Below are positions 40,911-49,874 of a DNA stretch of 64,000 bases, in pieces. The notes below the pieces were generated by a model. The model ran no database searches, was not told the DNA's origin, and saw only the letters and a list, made by a program, of their open reading frames with translations. Every line of letters starts with the position of its first letter. Positions within the stretch are counted from its first letter, which is position 1. Made by a program: the position numbers and the translations under genes. The stretch is from Desulfomicrobium baculatum DSM 4028 (GTDB lineage Bacteria > Desulfobacterota > Desulfovibrionia > Desulfovibrionales > Desulfomicrobiaceae): the NCBI RefSeq assembly GCF_000023225.1, contig NC_013173.1:1738501-1802500 (forward strand), read 5' to 3'.

Positions 40911-43900
40911 TTAAATGGCCAGTTCCGTGACCTTGTCGGCCTTGCGGATATTCACCAGACACGCCTTGTACTCCGGAATGGTGGTGTTCGGATCACCAAC
41001 AGACGGGGTCAAACGGTTCGTGGCGTCGCCCACGCCGGGCGTTGTCCAGCCAAAACAGAAAGGCATACCGACAAGGTGCACGGTCTTGCCTTCCACCAAG
41101 AACGGGGTGATGCGCACCGTGACCATGGCCACGGCCTCGACCTTGCCGCGGATGCTCTCGACCACCACATGGTCGCCGTTCTTGATGCCCTTCTCACCCG
41201 CCAGCTCGTGGCTCATCTCCACATAGAGCTGCGGTTCGGCCTCAAGCAGGTACGGGGTGTTGCGGGTGTCGCCGCCGCCGCACCAGTGCTCGGTCATGCT
41301 GTAGGTGGTCAGCACGATGGGGTATTTCGGATCGGCATTCTTGGCCAGCAGGTCCTTGTCGCTTTTCGTCACCTTCATGCATGGGTTGTTCATCTGCGCA
41401 GAGAACGGATTCTTGGCAATGGGCGTTTCGGCCGGCTCGTAGTGTTCCGGGAACGGCCCGTCCACTCGGCCGGGGCCGTAGAGCTGACCGTGGCCTTCTG
41501 TGTGCATGATGAAGGGATAGGTTCCCTTTTCCATGGCCATGGGCGGAGCCGGACCATCCGGAATGTCGCCGATCCACTTGCCGTCTTCCCAGGCGATGAC
41601 AGGCAGCTCCGGATTGAAGGGCTTGCCGTTAACGTCCACCGAGGCGCGGTTGTAGATGATGCGCCGGTTCATGGGCCAGGCCCACGAGTATCCGGGGAAG
41701 AGGCCGAGCTTGGCCTGCATGGGCGTCTGGGTCAGATCGCGGCGCTTGGACAGGTTCTTGTCCGCCGCCGGATAGCCGCCGCAATAGAGCCAGTTCAGGC
41801 TGGAGGTGGAGCCATCCGCCTGCAGCAACGCGAAACCGGGCACCTGATCACCCTTCTTGTAGGTCACGTCCTTGATGGTCACGTCGCGGGTGAACTGGCC
41901 GTTGATGCGTTTGGCCATGTCTTCGGCATCGTATTCCTTGGGCCAGGAGTGGGTCAGAACGCCCTCGGGGAAGACGCCCTTCTCCTTTTCGTACAGGGCG
42001 CGCACGCGCTTCATGATCTCGACGACCATCCAGCCCATGGACTTGCTCTTGCCCGCCGGCTCGTAGCCCTTGTAATGCCACTGATACCAGCGGCCGGAAT
42101 TGGAGGTGGTGCCATCCTTCTCGCCACGCTGGCAGGAGGGCAGCAGGAACACTTCGGTGGGCACCTTCTTGGGGTCCAGCGAAGGGTTGCGCCAAAAGGA
42201 CGAGGTTTCGGTGTCGTGCGCTTCGCCCACCACCAGCCAGTCCAGCTTTCCAAGCGCCTCGCGGATCTTGTGGGTGTTGGGCATGCTCATGGCCGGATTG
42301 TGGCCAAAGATCATGCCGCCCTTGACCTTGCCCTCGTACATTTTGTCGAACATGAACATGCTGGCGTAATCAACGCCCGGCTCGACCTTGGGCAGCAGAT
42401 TGTAGCAGAACTCGTTCTCGGCCGTGGCCTTGTCGCCAAACCAGCCTTTGAGCAGGCTGACCATGTACTTGGGCCGGTTGCCCCACCAGTTCACGCTCTT
42501 GGGATCCTTGGTCACGGGAGTGTTGGCCTTGAGGTACTCTTCCAGGGTCGGCCAGGCCGAAGTGGCCACGGCGTTGTAACCGGGGATGATGTGCCAGAGC
42601 AGGGCATGGTCCGTGGAGCCCTGGACGTTGGGCTCGCCGCGCAGGGCGTTGACGCCGCCGCCGGCCACGCCGATGTTGCCCAGAAGGAGCTGGACCATCG
42701 CGCCGAGACGGATGTTCTGCACGCCCACGGAATGCTGGGTCCAGCCCAGGGCGTACATCATGGTCCCGGCCTTGTCCGGCTTGCCGGTGGCCGTGTAGAT
42801 TTCGTAAACCGCGAGCAGGTTGTCCTTGGACACACCGGTGATGGAAGACACGGTGTCCAGATCGTAGCGCTCGTAGTGTTTTTTGAGCAACTGATACACG
42901 CAGCGCGGGTCTTTGAGCGTCTTGTCGCGCTTGGAAACCCCGTTCTCGTCCTTGGCGAAGGCCCACTTCTTCTGGTCGTACTTCTTCTTTTCCGGATCGT
43001 AACCCGAGAAGAGGCCGTCCTCGAACGTGTAGTCGTCGCCGACGATGAAGGAGGCGTTGGTGTATTCGGTGACGTATTCCTTCTGGATCAGATCCTTCTC
43101 CAGAATGTACTTCACCATGCCGCCCAGGAAAGCGATATCCGTGCCGGAACGGAGCGGAACATGCAGATCGCTCCTGGCCGACGTGCGCGAGAATTTCGGA
43201 TCCACATGGATCACCTTGGCCCCCGCGTCCTTGGCCTTCAAAACCCATTTGAAGGAAATGGGATGGTGCTCGGCAGCATTGCTGCCCATTATCAGAATAG
43301 CATTGGCGTTCTTGATATCAATCCAATGCTGGGTCATCGCGCCACGTCCGAACGACTCTGCCAGAGCCGGTACAGTTGGGCTGTGTCAGACCCGGGCCTG
43401 ATGGTCGATGTACACGCCTCCCAGCGCCCGACACATCTGATGCGTGACGGAACATTCTTCATTGTCCATCTGGGATGTCCCCAGCTGGAAATAGGATTCC
43501 CAACGGTTGACGGTCACACCCTTGTCGTTGGTCAGCTGGAAGTCCTTGTCGCGCGTGTCCTTGATCTTGCGCGCGATCTTGTCGAGCATCCAGTCCCAAT
43601 CCTTCTCTTCCCATTTGTCGCTGCCCGGTGCTCGGTATTTGGGCACGAGCACGCGGTGATCACTAACGTGCATCTGATAGAACGCAGCACCCTTGGGACA
43701 CAGCGAACCTTCGCTGACCGGATAATCCGGGTCGCCCTCGGAACTGATGATCTTGCCGTCCTTGATGTGCATGATGATCTGGCAGCCGCAGGAGCAGAAA
43801 GCGCAGGTCGAAATGACCTCCTTGGCTCCCTCGATCTTCAGGGCCTTGGCATAGGCATAGGCGGGCTTCAGATCGAACCCCAGTTGGGACAGGGACACGG

Positions 43901-43955
43901 CCGCAACGCCCGCCCCGGTCAGTTTCATGAACCCTCGTCGTGAAAACGTAGTCAT
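40911..43955 (-). CDS. fdhA: Selenocysteine formate dehydrogenase catalytic (alpha) subunit
   Basis: 1014 aa including one Sec. The ATG at 43955 follows GGAGG; the Tat signal SRRGFMK is at residues 6-12. Proximal [4Fe-4S] cysteines lie at about 51-86 (CAFC...C...LCPKG). The in-frame TGA at 43386-43388 is Sec190, in ARV-Sec-HSPTVPALAESFGRGAMT, the FDH active-site context. It oxidises formate to CO2 (or the reverse) at a bis-MGD Mo or W centre in the periplasm. A gene finder that ignores Sec would split it at 43386/43337. Followed 15 bp later by fdhB. Confidence 0.96.
43353..43388 (-). promoter_or_regulatory. Sec TGA codon and bacterial SECIS hairpin
   Basis: TGA at 43386-43388. Sixteen bases on, CGGCTCT pairs with AGAGTCG (one G-U) around a GGC loop at 43353-43369. 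Distance and loop G residues fit a SelB-binding SECIS element. Confidence 0.7.
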
Positions 43956-44285
43956 CAAAACCTCCATGGTTTTACGGTTCTTGGGTCCGTGCCAGGCATT
44001 GCGGCATGAACAACGGACACAAAGATGATGCTACGATACTATATCGATCAATATTATCAATATGTTATAAATAATACATATGGAATTCTCCTTGATTTCA
44101 AGAACACGATGACGTGGTGGTTCGCCATGCACGCGGTGCCGTCCCGCTCGATCATGTCGTCGGCCCCATTGGCTTGACTGGAGATATTAAAGTCAGTGAG
44201 AACATGAACTCGCCGCTCACGACGTCGAAGGACAGGCAAGCACGGAAAATCGCCCACAACATTTCGCAAACCCAGGCATCCACCT
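43956..44285. other. Divergent intergenic region upstream of fdhA
   Basis: 330 bp between fdhA and the radical SAM gene. The part next to fdhA is AT-rich and holds a direct repeat ATCAATAT-T-ATCAATAT at 44047-44063, a candidate regulator site. The rest shows weakly protein-like minus-strand sequence (QANGADDMIERDGTACMANHH), perhaps a decayed gene end. No clear gene. Confidence 0.45.
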
Positions 44286-45803
44286 ATGCACGATATTGTT
44301 CTGACCACGCTGAATGCCCGGTATATCCACCCCAGCATCGGGCTGCGCTACCTGCATGCCAATCTGCATGACCTGCGGCACCGGGCCGTTATCCAGGAAT
44401 TCGTCATTTCGGATCACCTGCTCGATATCGCTGAAAAAATCCTGGCCCATCGTCCCAGGATCATCGGCCTTGGCGTCTACATCTGGAACGGGAAGGAATG
44501 CGAACAGTTGGTGCGTATTCTCAAATCCCTTGCGCCCGAGGTGCTGCTTGTACTTGGCGGGCCGGAGGTCAGCCATTTTCCGCACCGGCTCGATTTTTCC
44601 CAGGCAGACCACGTGATCTGCGGTGAAGGCGAAGAGCAATTCCATCAGCTCTGCTGCGCCTATCTGACAGGCAGCGCCGGGTTGCCCCGGATCATCACGG
44701 CCAGCCCGCCCGATCCGGACCGCCTGGTCATGCCGTACGACTTGTACACCGACGCGGACGTCGCGCACCGGGTCATCTATGTGGAAGCGTCCAGGGGATG
44801 CCCTTTTTCCTGCGAATTCTGCCTGTCCTCCATCGACAAGCTGGTCCGCTATTTCGACCCGGACCGCTTTCTGCGCGAACTGGCCACGCTCTGGGACCGC
44901 GGGGCGCGCAACTTCAAGTTCATCGACCGCACGTTCAACCTGAGCATGCAGCGGGTCGGCCCTATCTTAGATTTTTTCCTGCGGCGGCAGCCGCCGTTTC
45001 TGGTCCATTTCGAAGTTGTGCCCGAACATTTTCCTTTTGAATTGCGGGAGAAGCTTGCCCAGTTTCCTCCGGGCACCCTGCAACTGGAAGTCGGCATCCA
45101 GACCCTGAATGCGGATGTGGCCGCGTCCATTCACCGGCGGCTGGACATGGACAGGATCACGGCCAACCTGCGCTTTTTGGAAGAAGAGACCAATGCCCAT
45201 CTGCATGTGGATCTGATCATCGGGCTGCCCGGGGAAAGCGCCGACAGCTTTGGCCGCAACCTGAACCGGCTGGCGGGCCTGACCAGGGCGGAAATCCAAC
45301 TGGGTGTCCTAAAAAAACTGTCCGGCACCACCTTGAACAGACACGATGCCGTACATGGGATGACCTATCTGCCCTATCCCCCCTACGAAATCCTGGCCAA
45401 CGACCTGATTGATTTTACAGCCATGCAGGACTTGAAGCGCATGGCCCGCTTCTGGGATCTGCTCTATAACAGCGGCAATTTTAACGGCAGCGTGCGCCTG
45501 CTGTGGCCGGATCAGGATGTCTATGCCGGATTTCTGCGGTTTTCGAAATGGCTGTACGGCGCGACCGAGTCCACCTGGCAGATTGCCTTGAAACGTCTGG
45601 CGGAACTCTTTTTCGCCTACCTGACCGAGGAACTCGGCCTGGCCAAGGACGAAGCGGCCAACGCCATCGCCGCCGATCTTCTCAAGGTCAAAGGCCGCCC
45701 TCTGCCCGTGGTGATCTCAGACAACATGACTGTCCATCCCGGCTCGTTGCAGGCCCGGAATACGCTGAGCCCTGGGAAGAGACAGGCCAGGCATGCGGAG
45801 TGA
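44286..45803 (+). CDS. B12-binding-domain radical SAM protein
   Basis: 505 aa. The N-terminal cobalamin-binding-like Rossmann domain (IVLTTLNARYIHPSIGLRYL, then LVLGGPEVS) lacks an obvious DxHxxG. The radical SAM cysteines are in RGCPFSCEFC at about residue 175. A C-terminal helical domain of DUF4080 type follows. A large family of mostly unassigned enzymes, some of which methylate or rearrange cofactors. No good ribosome site precedes the ATG, but the N-terminus fits the family. Divergent from fdhA, a possible partner in cofactor work. Confidence 0.8.
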   Translation: MHDIVLTTLNARYIHPSIGLRYLHANLHDLRHRAVIQEFVISDHLLDIAEKILAHRPRIIGLGVYIWNGKECEQLVRILKSLAPEVLLVLGGPEVSHFPHRLDFSQADHVICGEGEEQFHQLCCAYLTGSAGLPRIITASPPDPDRLVMPYDLYTDADVAHRVIYVEASRGCPFSCEFCLSSIDKLVRYFDPDRFLRELATLWDRGARNFKFIDRTFNLSMQRVGPILDFFLRRQPPFLVHFEVVPEHFPFELREKLAQFPPGTLQLEVGIQTLNADVAASIHRRLDMDRITANLRFLEEETNAHLHVDLIIGLPGESADSFGRNLNRLAGLTRAEIQLGVLKKLSGTTLNRHDAVHGMTYLPYPPYEILANDLIDFTAMQDLKRMARFWDLLYNSGNFNGSVRLLWPDQDVYAGFLRFSKWLYGATESTWQIALKRLAELFFAYLTEELGLAKDEAANAIAADLLKVKGRPLPVVISDNMTVHPGSLQARNTLSPGKRQARHAE

Positions 45804-45955
45804 TGGCCGCTCAACATGACCAAGAAATTCAAGCGGTTTTTTGGAACGTGGACGCCGAGGAACCGGCTTCATCAGAATGCGGAAGGTTCAAGTCGCAAGG
45901 CACGAGTGCTGTCGATTTCACAGACCCGGCCCAGAGACCCAGTCGGACTAAATAA
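45803..45955 (+). CDS. Possible small protein coupled to the radical SAM gene
   Basis: 50 aa. ATG overlaps the radical SAM stop (TGATG) and GGAG lies two bases upstream, allowing re-initiation. The composition (MAAQHDQEIQAVFWNVDAEE) is not obviously noise but matches nothing I know. It converges with the PIN gene and overlaps its end by 8 bp. Confidence 0.3.
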   Translation: MAAQHDQEIQAVFWNVDAEEPASSECGRFKSQGTSAVDFTDPAQRPSRTK

Positions 45956-46325
45956 GAATGACCAGAGGCGTGTACTTGGCGAGGACTCCGTCGCCGGTGA
46001 TCAGCCGCATGGGTTCGGCCATGGCCTGAGCCACCAGCATGTGATCAAAAGGATCGTTGTGGTACCTGGATAGTGTCGCCAGCATTTCCGCGTGTGAGCC
46101 GAGAAGCGGCAACTCCAGAAACCCGCTTTCCTGCGCTGAAGCGCGAAGTTCAGACAAGTTGGCGTCCAGTTTTTCGATATTCGTTTTGATGGCGATTTCC
46201 CACCAGGAGACGGTGCTCACAAAAACTTCGTTCTCGTCCGCAAGCAGCAGATCTCTCACCGGGTCAATGCGCGGTCCATTGATCAGCGCCCAGAGCAGCG
46301 CGTTGGTATCCAGCAGCAGCCTCAT
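45948..46325 (-). CDS. PIN-domain toxin (VapC-type ribonuclease)
   Basis: 125 aa. PIN acidic residues: Asp6 in LLLDTNALLWAL, Glu in SWWEIAIK, Asp in NDPFDHMLVAQA and Asp in LITGDGVLAKY. Family members cleave tRNA or rRNA. The start overlaps the antitoxin stop by 4 bp. First element of the cassette-like island. Confidence 0.9.
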   Translation of the reverse strand: MRLLLDTNALLWALINGPRIDPVRDLLLADENEVFVSTVSWWEIAIKTNIEKLDANLSELRASAQESGFLELPLLGSHAEMLATLSRYHNDPFDHMLVAQAMAEPMRLITGDGVLAKYTPLVILI

Positions 46326-46570
46326 TTGGCTTCCCCCTCAAAGGCGACGAGAATTTCCGCAGGCAAGGGTTCGTCAAAATCATCGGGAACAATCAGCTTG
46401 CCTTCCAGGAGGCCAAGGCGTTTCTTGGGCTTGGCGTTGGCGGCTGAAGAAAGTACGGCCTCCGCCCGGCCATAGCTGCCGATGAAAATGGTTTCACCAT
46501 CGGCGGCACGTTTGACCAACTGTGAAAGGGTACTCTTTGCCTGGTGCATAGGCACTACTGCTGTGGACAT
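46322..46570 (-). CDS. Phd/YefM-family antitoxin
   Basis: 82 aa from the ATG at 46570, with AAAGGAGGG. The N-terminal Phd fold (HQAKSTLSQLVKRAADGETIFIGSYGRAEAVL) binds DNA; the C-terminal part (PDDFDEPLPAEILVAFEG) is the toxin-neutralising segment seen in Phd proteins paired with PIN toxins. Probably autoregulates the pair. Confidence 0.9.
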   Translation of the reverse strand: MSTAVVPMHQAKSTLSQLVKRAADGETIFIGSYGRAEAVLSSAANAKPKKRLGLLEGKLIVPDDFDEPLPAEILVAFEGEAK

Positions 46571-46837
46571 AAAGCCCTCCTTTGTCATGTGTCGTGTAAA
46601 AAAAGACTTAGCCATGGCTTAGCCCGACGTCAATATTGGGTGCAGGCAGGGATAGGTGTGAGGCATTCCTCCCGCGCCTCCTACTCTGAAAAAAGCGCGG
46701 CCTCTTTTGTATATAAAATGTATTGACTGGTCTTGGCTGACGCCATCTCCATTTCTCGAAGGCGGGAGTTCACGGCGTCGCCCTTTGATCCGCTCGTTCT
46801 TTTCCTTGCCCTTAACCATGTCGGAAACCGGTTTGCC

Positions 46838-46936
46838 GGTTCATAAAGGCAAGGGGCACATCTTGAATCTTGACCAATTCAAAAACCGCCAGCCTCACTC
46901 TCCCACTTCAGCCAATTCGCCTGCCTGTACTCTTGG
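46838..46936 (+). repeat. Direct repeat R1, left copy, first segment
   Basis: Matches the start of the right copy at 48764: both contain ATCTTGAATCTTGACCA, ACCGCCAGCC and CGCCTGCCTGT. The left copy is interrupted after this by about 380 bp before its second segment at 47317. Confidence 0.7.
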
Positions 46937-47247
46937 CCTCAGAGACTCAGACCCTAAAATGTCTAATACATACCAACCCGCCAATTTACTCAAATTGGCA
47001 TACTTACTCGCAATTTCAAGAGTTTTATCATTTAATCACAATATGCTAGACAGAAAAAAACGTCTTCGCAAAGAAAAAAAGCAATTCTAACGCCCGAAAA
47101 AAGCCCTTTTTCAAACAAAATATCAAATATTTCAGCATACTCTTGGTCTCAGAGACCCAGACCGCTTGGAGACCCAGACCGCTTGAGACCCAGACCGCTT
47201 TGCCAAATATTTCAGTATACTCTTGGTCTCAGAGACCCAGACCGCTT
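46926..47247 (+). repeat. Tandem and interspersed TCTTGGTCTCAGAGACC repeats
   Basis: TACTCTTGGTCTCAGAGACC followed by CAGACCGCTT occurs near 47147 and 47217, with a diverged form near 46928 and two short GAGACCCAGACCGCTT units at about 47169 and 47184. GGTCTC-A-GAGACC is itself a small palindrome. The spacing is irregular. Confidence 0.65.
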
Positions 47248-47316
47248 TGTGAGTCGCAATACTGTGGTGCCGACTGGAAAAATGAGGAAACAGAGGCCCT
47301 GACGACACCCATTTTT

Positions 47317-47456
47317 TCCGACTCACATATGCATGACAAATTCATTTGCGACTCATTTATCGGTAAAATGAGTCACAAATCACTAAGCCGACCATTTTTA
47401 TTCCCAGCCTTCCGTAAATGATGAGCAGCGGTTGGTACCCCAACTCTGCCGGCTTT
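47317..47456 (+). repeat. Direct repeat R1, left copy, second segment
   Basis: About 140 bp matching 48899-49043 at high identity, including GACTCACAT, AAAATGAGTCACAAA, CAGCCTTCCGTAA and TGGTACCCCAAC. Lies 171 bp upstream of the ADP-ribosylglycohydrolase start. Confidence 0.75.
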
Positions 47457-47478
47457 CATATTTTACAACTTTCCGTAG
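47454..47478 (+). repeat. 25-bp exact repeat, copy 1
   Basis: Begins TTTCATATTTTACAACTT and is identical to 49841-49865. Here it abuts the end of an R1 repeat; there it abuts the end of an R2 repeat. A candidate recombination junction. Confidence 0.7.
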
Positions 47479-47627
47479 ACCCGCCTGATTGGTTGCATGA
47501 AAGTAAATTATTCCCGCCAACTTTCCTTTTCGCCCGAAATGTGAAACTGATTCAAGCTAACCACCAGATTGATCAGCCTTCTGACCACCCTCCTCTGGTG
47601 CATACATGGCAAATAAAGGAATCTCCC

Positions 47628-48755
47628 ATGGAACCAACGCCATCAAGCCACGGCCCTATACCGTCCATATCCCTGCAGCGAGCATCGGCGGCCCTCGCCT
47701 CTCTTTTTGTCGGCGACTCCCTGGCGATGCCGGTGCACTGGTACTATGACACCGCCGATATCGAACGCGCCTTTCCCGGCGGCATCAAAGAGTTCGAAGC
47801 TGCGCCGGAATTTCACCCTTCATCGATCATGTCGCTTCACTCCACCCGGCGTGGCGGCCGGTCGGCGCACGGGGGCCTGTCCGACTCACCGGAGATCATC
47901 GGCACGGTTATCCTCAAAGGCCGGCAGCACCTGTGGGGTCAGGCCAATCGGCACTATCACCATGGGATGCAGGCGGGCGACAACACCCTCAATGCGCACT
48001 GTGCACGCGTGCTCATGCGTTCCATTATCGCGAGTAACGGCCGCTACAGCCGCGACCACTTTCTGCAGTCCTACATCGAGTTCATGACCGCCGATCCGCC
48101 CCGGCACAGAGACACCTACGCCGAATCATATCATCGCGGATTCTTTGCCAACCTTGTCGCAAAAAAGCCCCCGCATCAGTGCGGCGCCCGTACCCATGAC
48201 ACCCCATCCATGGGCGGATTGGTGACCATCGGCCCTCTGGCCATGAGTAGTCTGCTGCATGGGGCTGCGTTGAGCACGGCACAGGCAACCTGCCGGGAGC
48301 ATCTCTTTCTGACGCATCCGGATGAGACATTGGGCCGTATCTGTGACGGGTATGTCGCCCTTGTTGCAGGCCTGCTCCTGCGCAAGGCAGGTGAGTCCCC
48401 GGACCGGTATCTGCTGGAGGCAGCCGAGACGACCATGGGCATCGACCTTGCGCACATGGTGGATCGCGCCCGGACAGACAGGGAAATCGTCGGTGGCAGG
48501 TATTCCACCGCATGCTACATCAGTGATTCGTGGCCGAGCCTTTTGTACCTGGCATACAAATACCGCAATGACCTCAAGGCCGCCCTGCTGGCCAACACCA
48601 ACCTGGGTGGCGAAAACGCTCATCGTGGCGCGGTCCTCGGAGGGATTGTCAGCCTGTCATGCGACAGTACGGCTCCTGACTGGTTTGAACGACTCGTTGA
48701 CTGTGAGGCCATTCAATCGGAAATAGCGGCATTGCTTGCCCCGCTTCCAGTATGA
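47628..48755 (+). CDS. ADP-ribosylglycohydrolase (crystallin-J1-like) family protein
   Basis: 375 aa; ATG at 47628 with AAAGGA, the longer frame being repeat. Metal-site motifs: GDSLAMPVHWYYD near the N-terminus, GDNTLN at about residue 118 and NLGGENAHRGAVLGG near the end. The last replaces the usual GGDTDT pattern, as in the crystallin-J1-like branch. It removes ADP-ribose from proteins or small molecules. Flanked on both sides by R1 repeats, so it may be a mobile cassette cargo, possibly defence-related (inference). Confidence 0.85.
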   Translation: MEPTPSSHGPIPSISLQRASAALASLFVGDSLAMPVHWYYDTADIERAFPGGIKEFEAAPEFHPSSIMSLHSTRRGGRSAHGGLSDSPEIIGTVILKGRQHLWGQANRHYHHGMQAGDNTLNAHCARVLMRSIIASNGRYSRDHFLQSYIEFMTADPPRHRDTYAESYHRGFFANLVAKKPPHQCGARTHDTPSMGGLVTIGPLAMSSLLHGAALSTAQATCREHLFLTHPDETLGRICDGYVALVAGLLLRKAGESPDRYLLEAAETTMGIDLAHMVDRARTDREIVGGRYSTACYISDSWPSLLYLAYKYRNDLKAALLANTNLGGENAHRGAVLGGIVSLSCDSTAPDWFERLVDCEAIQSEIAALLAPLPV

Positions 48756-48763
48756 CCAGGCTT

Positions 48764-49043
48764 TGAACCATAAAAGGCGAGGGTCACATAAAAGGCGAGA
48801 ATCAGATCTTGAATCTTGACCACTTCAAGAACCGCCAGCCCATTCTTCCGCTTCACCCAATACGCCTGCCTGTGCCCTGCATTTTTGGCACCCAATTCTT
48901 TTCGACTCACATGTGCATGATAAATTGATTTGTGACTCATTTTTTCAACAAAATGAGTCACAAAGTCACTGAGCCGACCCTCTTTCTTCCCGGCCTTCCG
49001 TAATGAAGAGCAACGCCTGGTACCCCAACACTGCTGGCTTACT
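48764..49043 (+). repeat. Direct repeat R1, right copy (uninterrupted)
   Basis: About 280 bp, collinear with the two left segments (46838 and 47317) and starting 9 bp after the ADP-ribosylglycohydrolase stop. The arrangement repeat-gene-repeat suggests cassette insertion or duplication. Confidence 0.75.
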
Positions 49044-49092
49044 CCCGACCTGTTCCTCCAAAATTATGAAGTACTGTTTGTGCAGACCGTCT

Positions 49093-49413
49093 TCAGGCCT
49101 GCTTTTTCCAGACGCCGTCATCGGGAAACAGATGGACACCCGTTGCAATCTCCAGGGGGCTGGCGAGCCAGTTTTTGGTGGTCTCCACCCAGCGAGTGAA
49201 ATGGGGGGTCTTCTTGTGTTCTTCGAAGGCCTCGGCGCTGGCATAGACTTCGTAAAGGTGCAGGCAGTTCTCGTCCTCGCTGTCCTGAACCACATTGAAC
49301 AACAGACACGCGCTCTCGTTCCGCACGGACCCGCGTGCGTCGTCGAGCATGGCCTCCACGAATTCTTTCCTGTATTCCGGCTTGATGTGAACATTGACCA
49401 TTACAGCGAACAT
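49093..49413 (-). CDS. ABM-domain putative quinol monooxygenase
   Basis: 106 aa from the ATG at 49413, with AGGAG. Antibiotic-biosynthesis-monooxygenase dimeric ferredoxin-like fold: MFAVMVNVHIKPEYRKEFVEAM, ACLLFNVVQDSEDENCLHLYEVYASAEAFEEHKKTPHF. YgiN-type members oxidise quinols or detoxify small molecules. The longer in-frame start would add a lipoprotein-like leader but has no ribosome site. Lies alone between R1 and R2 repeats. Confidence 0.83.
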   Translation of the reverse strand: MFAVMVNVHIKPEYRKEFVEAMLDDARGSVRNESACLLFNVVQDSEDENCLHLYEVYASAEAFEEHKKTPHFTRWVETTKNWLASPLEIATGVHLFPDDGVWKKQA

Positions 49414-49531
49414 GTCATTCTCCTGGATGTTGTTGAGTTGCCTTGTGTGCAGTGCACGACTCGGGATCGAATGCATTGAGCTACAGGAAAAGAGGTGGAG
49501 AGCGCAAGCAAGGATGGGAATCAGCCATCGG

Positions 49532-49820
49532 GCTCGAAATCTACGCTCGGACAAACGCTACGCTTATGTCGTTTACTGTAGATGTGTAGAAATCCACAGG
49601 CGTAAGCCGTTCGCGAAGGAGCGGATATCATCGCAGCTCCCGGTCATGTTTTCCGCGCTACCGTGACCGGCTTGAGGCCAACGAACCGGAAAGCTAAGGG
49701 ATCTTGAAAGTCTCGATACGCGACGTCGGGAACGCCTTCTTGCGGCCCGGTTGTTGCTCAAGAGCCTGGAACCATTTACGGCAGAACACGCCCAACCCTC
49801 GCCAACGGAAAATGCGAATG
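49532..49820 (+). repeat. Direct repeat R2, left copy
   Basis: About 290 bp, roughly 80 percent identical by eye to 51299-51583: shared blocks include AAGGAGCGGATATCATCGC, CTACCGTGACCGGCTTGAG, TGCGGCCCGGTTGTTGCT and TCGCCAACGGA. Flanks the KilA-N segment on its left. Confidence 0.75.
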
Positions 49821-49840
49821 TGACCGGACTCTTCAGAAAG

Positions 49841-49865
49841 TTTCATATTTTACAACTTTCCGTAG
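49841..49865 (+). repeat. 25-bp exact repeat, copy 2
   Basis: Identical to 47454-47478, 10 bp before the end of the KilA-N gene and just beyond R2. Confidence 0.7.
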
Positions 49866-49874
49866 CCCCAGCTG

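Larger units (their letters stand above)
46571..47627. other. Non-coding repeat region between antitoxin and ADP-ribosylglycohydrolase
   Basis: 1.06 kb, markedly AT-richer than the chromosome around it. It holds the two segments of R1, the TCTTGG repeats and the 25-bp repeat. Frames crossing it are repeat sequence only. The promoter of the ADP-ribosylglycohydrolase must lie near its right end. Confidence 0.6.

Noticed and set aside
43337-43388. Frameshift or nonsense mutation splitting fdhA
   Set aside because: The in-frame TGA is in the selenocysteine context of formate dehydrogenases and a SECIS-like hairpin follows; the downstream frame continues without shift.
40029-43943. Very long open frame (about 1300 codons) on the plus strand across the formate dehydrogenase genes
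   Set aside because: It lies antisense to fdhB and fdhA, whose motifs are unmistakable; GC-rich codon bias leaves the complementary frame free of stops. No domain is recognisable in it.
46926-47247. CRISPR array
   Set aside because: The TCTTGGTCTC repeats are irregular in length and spacing, too few, and no cas genes are present.
48764-49043. Integron attC sites between island genes
   Set aside because: The repeats are too long and I could not find paired RYYYAAC/GTTRRRY boxes at the junctions, nor an integrase gene; I therefore describe the array only as cassette-like.
49414-49554. Lipoprotein leader on the ABM monooxygenase
   Set aside because: The upstream in-frame extension looks like a lipobox by chance but has no ribosome site, whereas AGGAG precedes the ATG at 49413 and the family is cytoplasmic.
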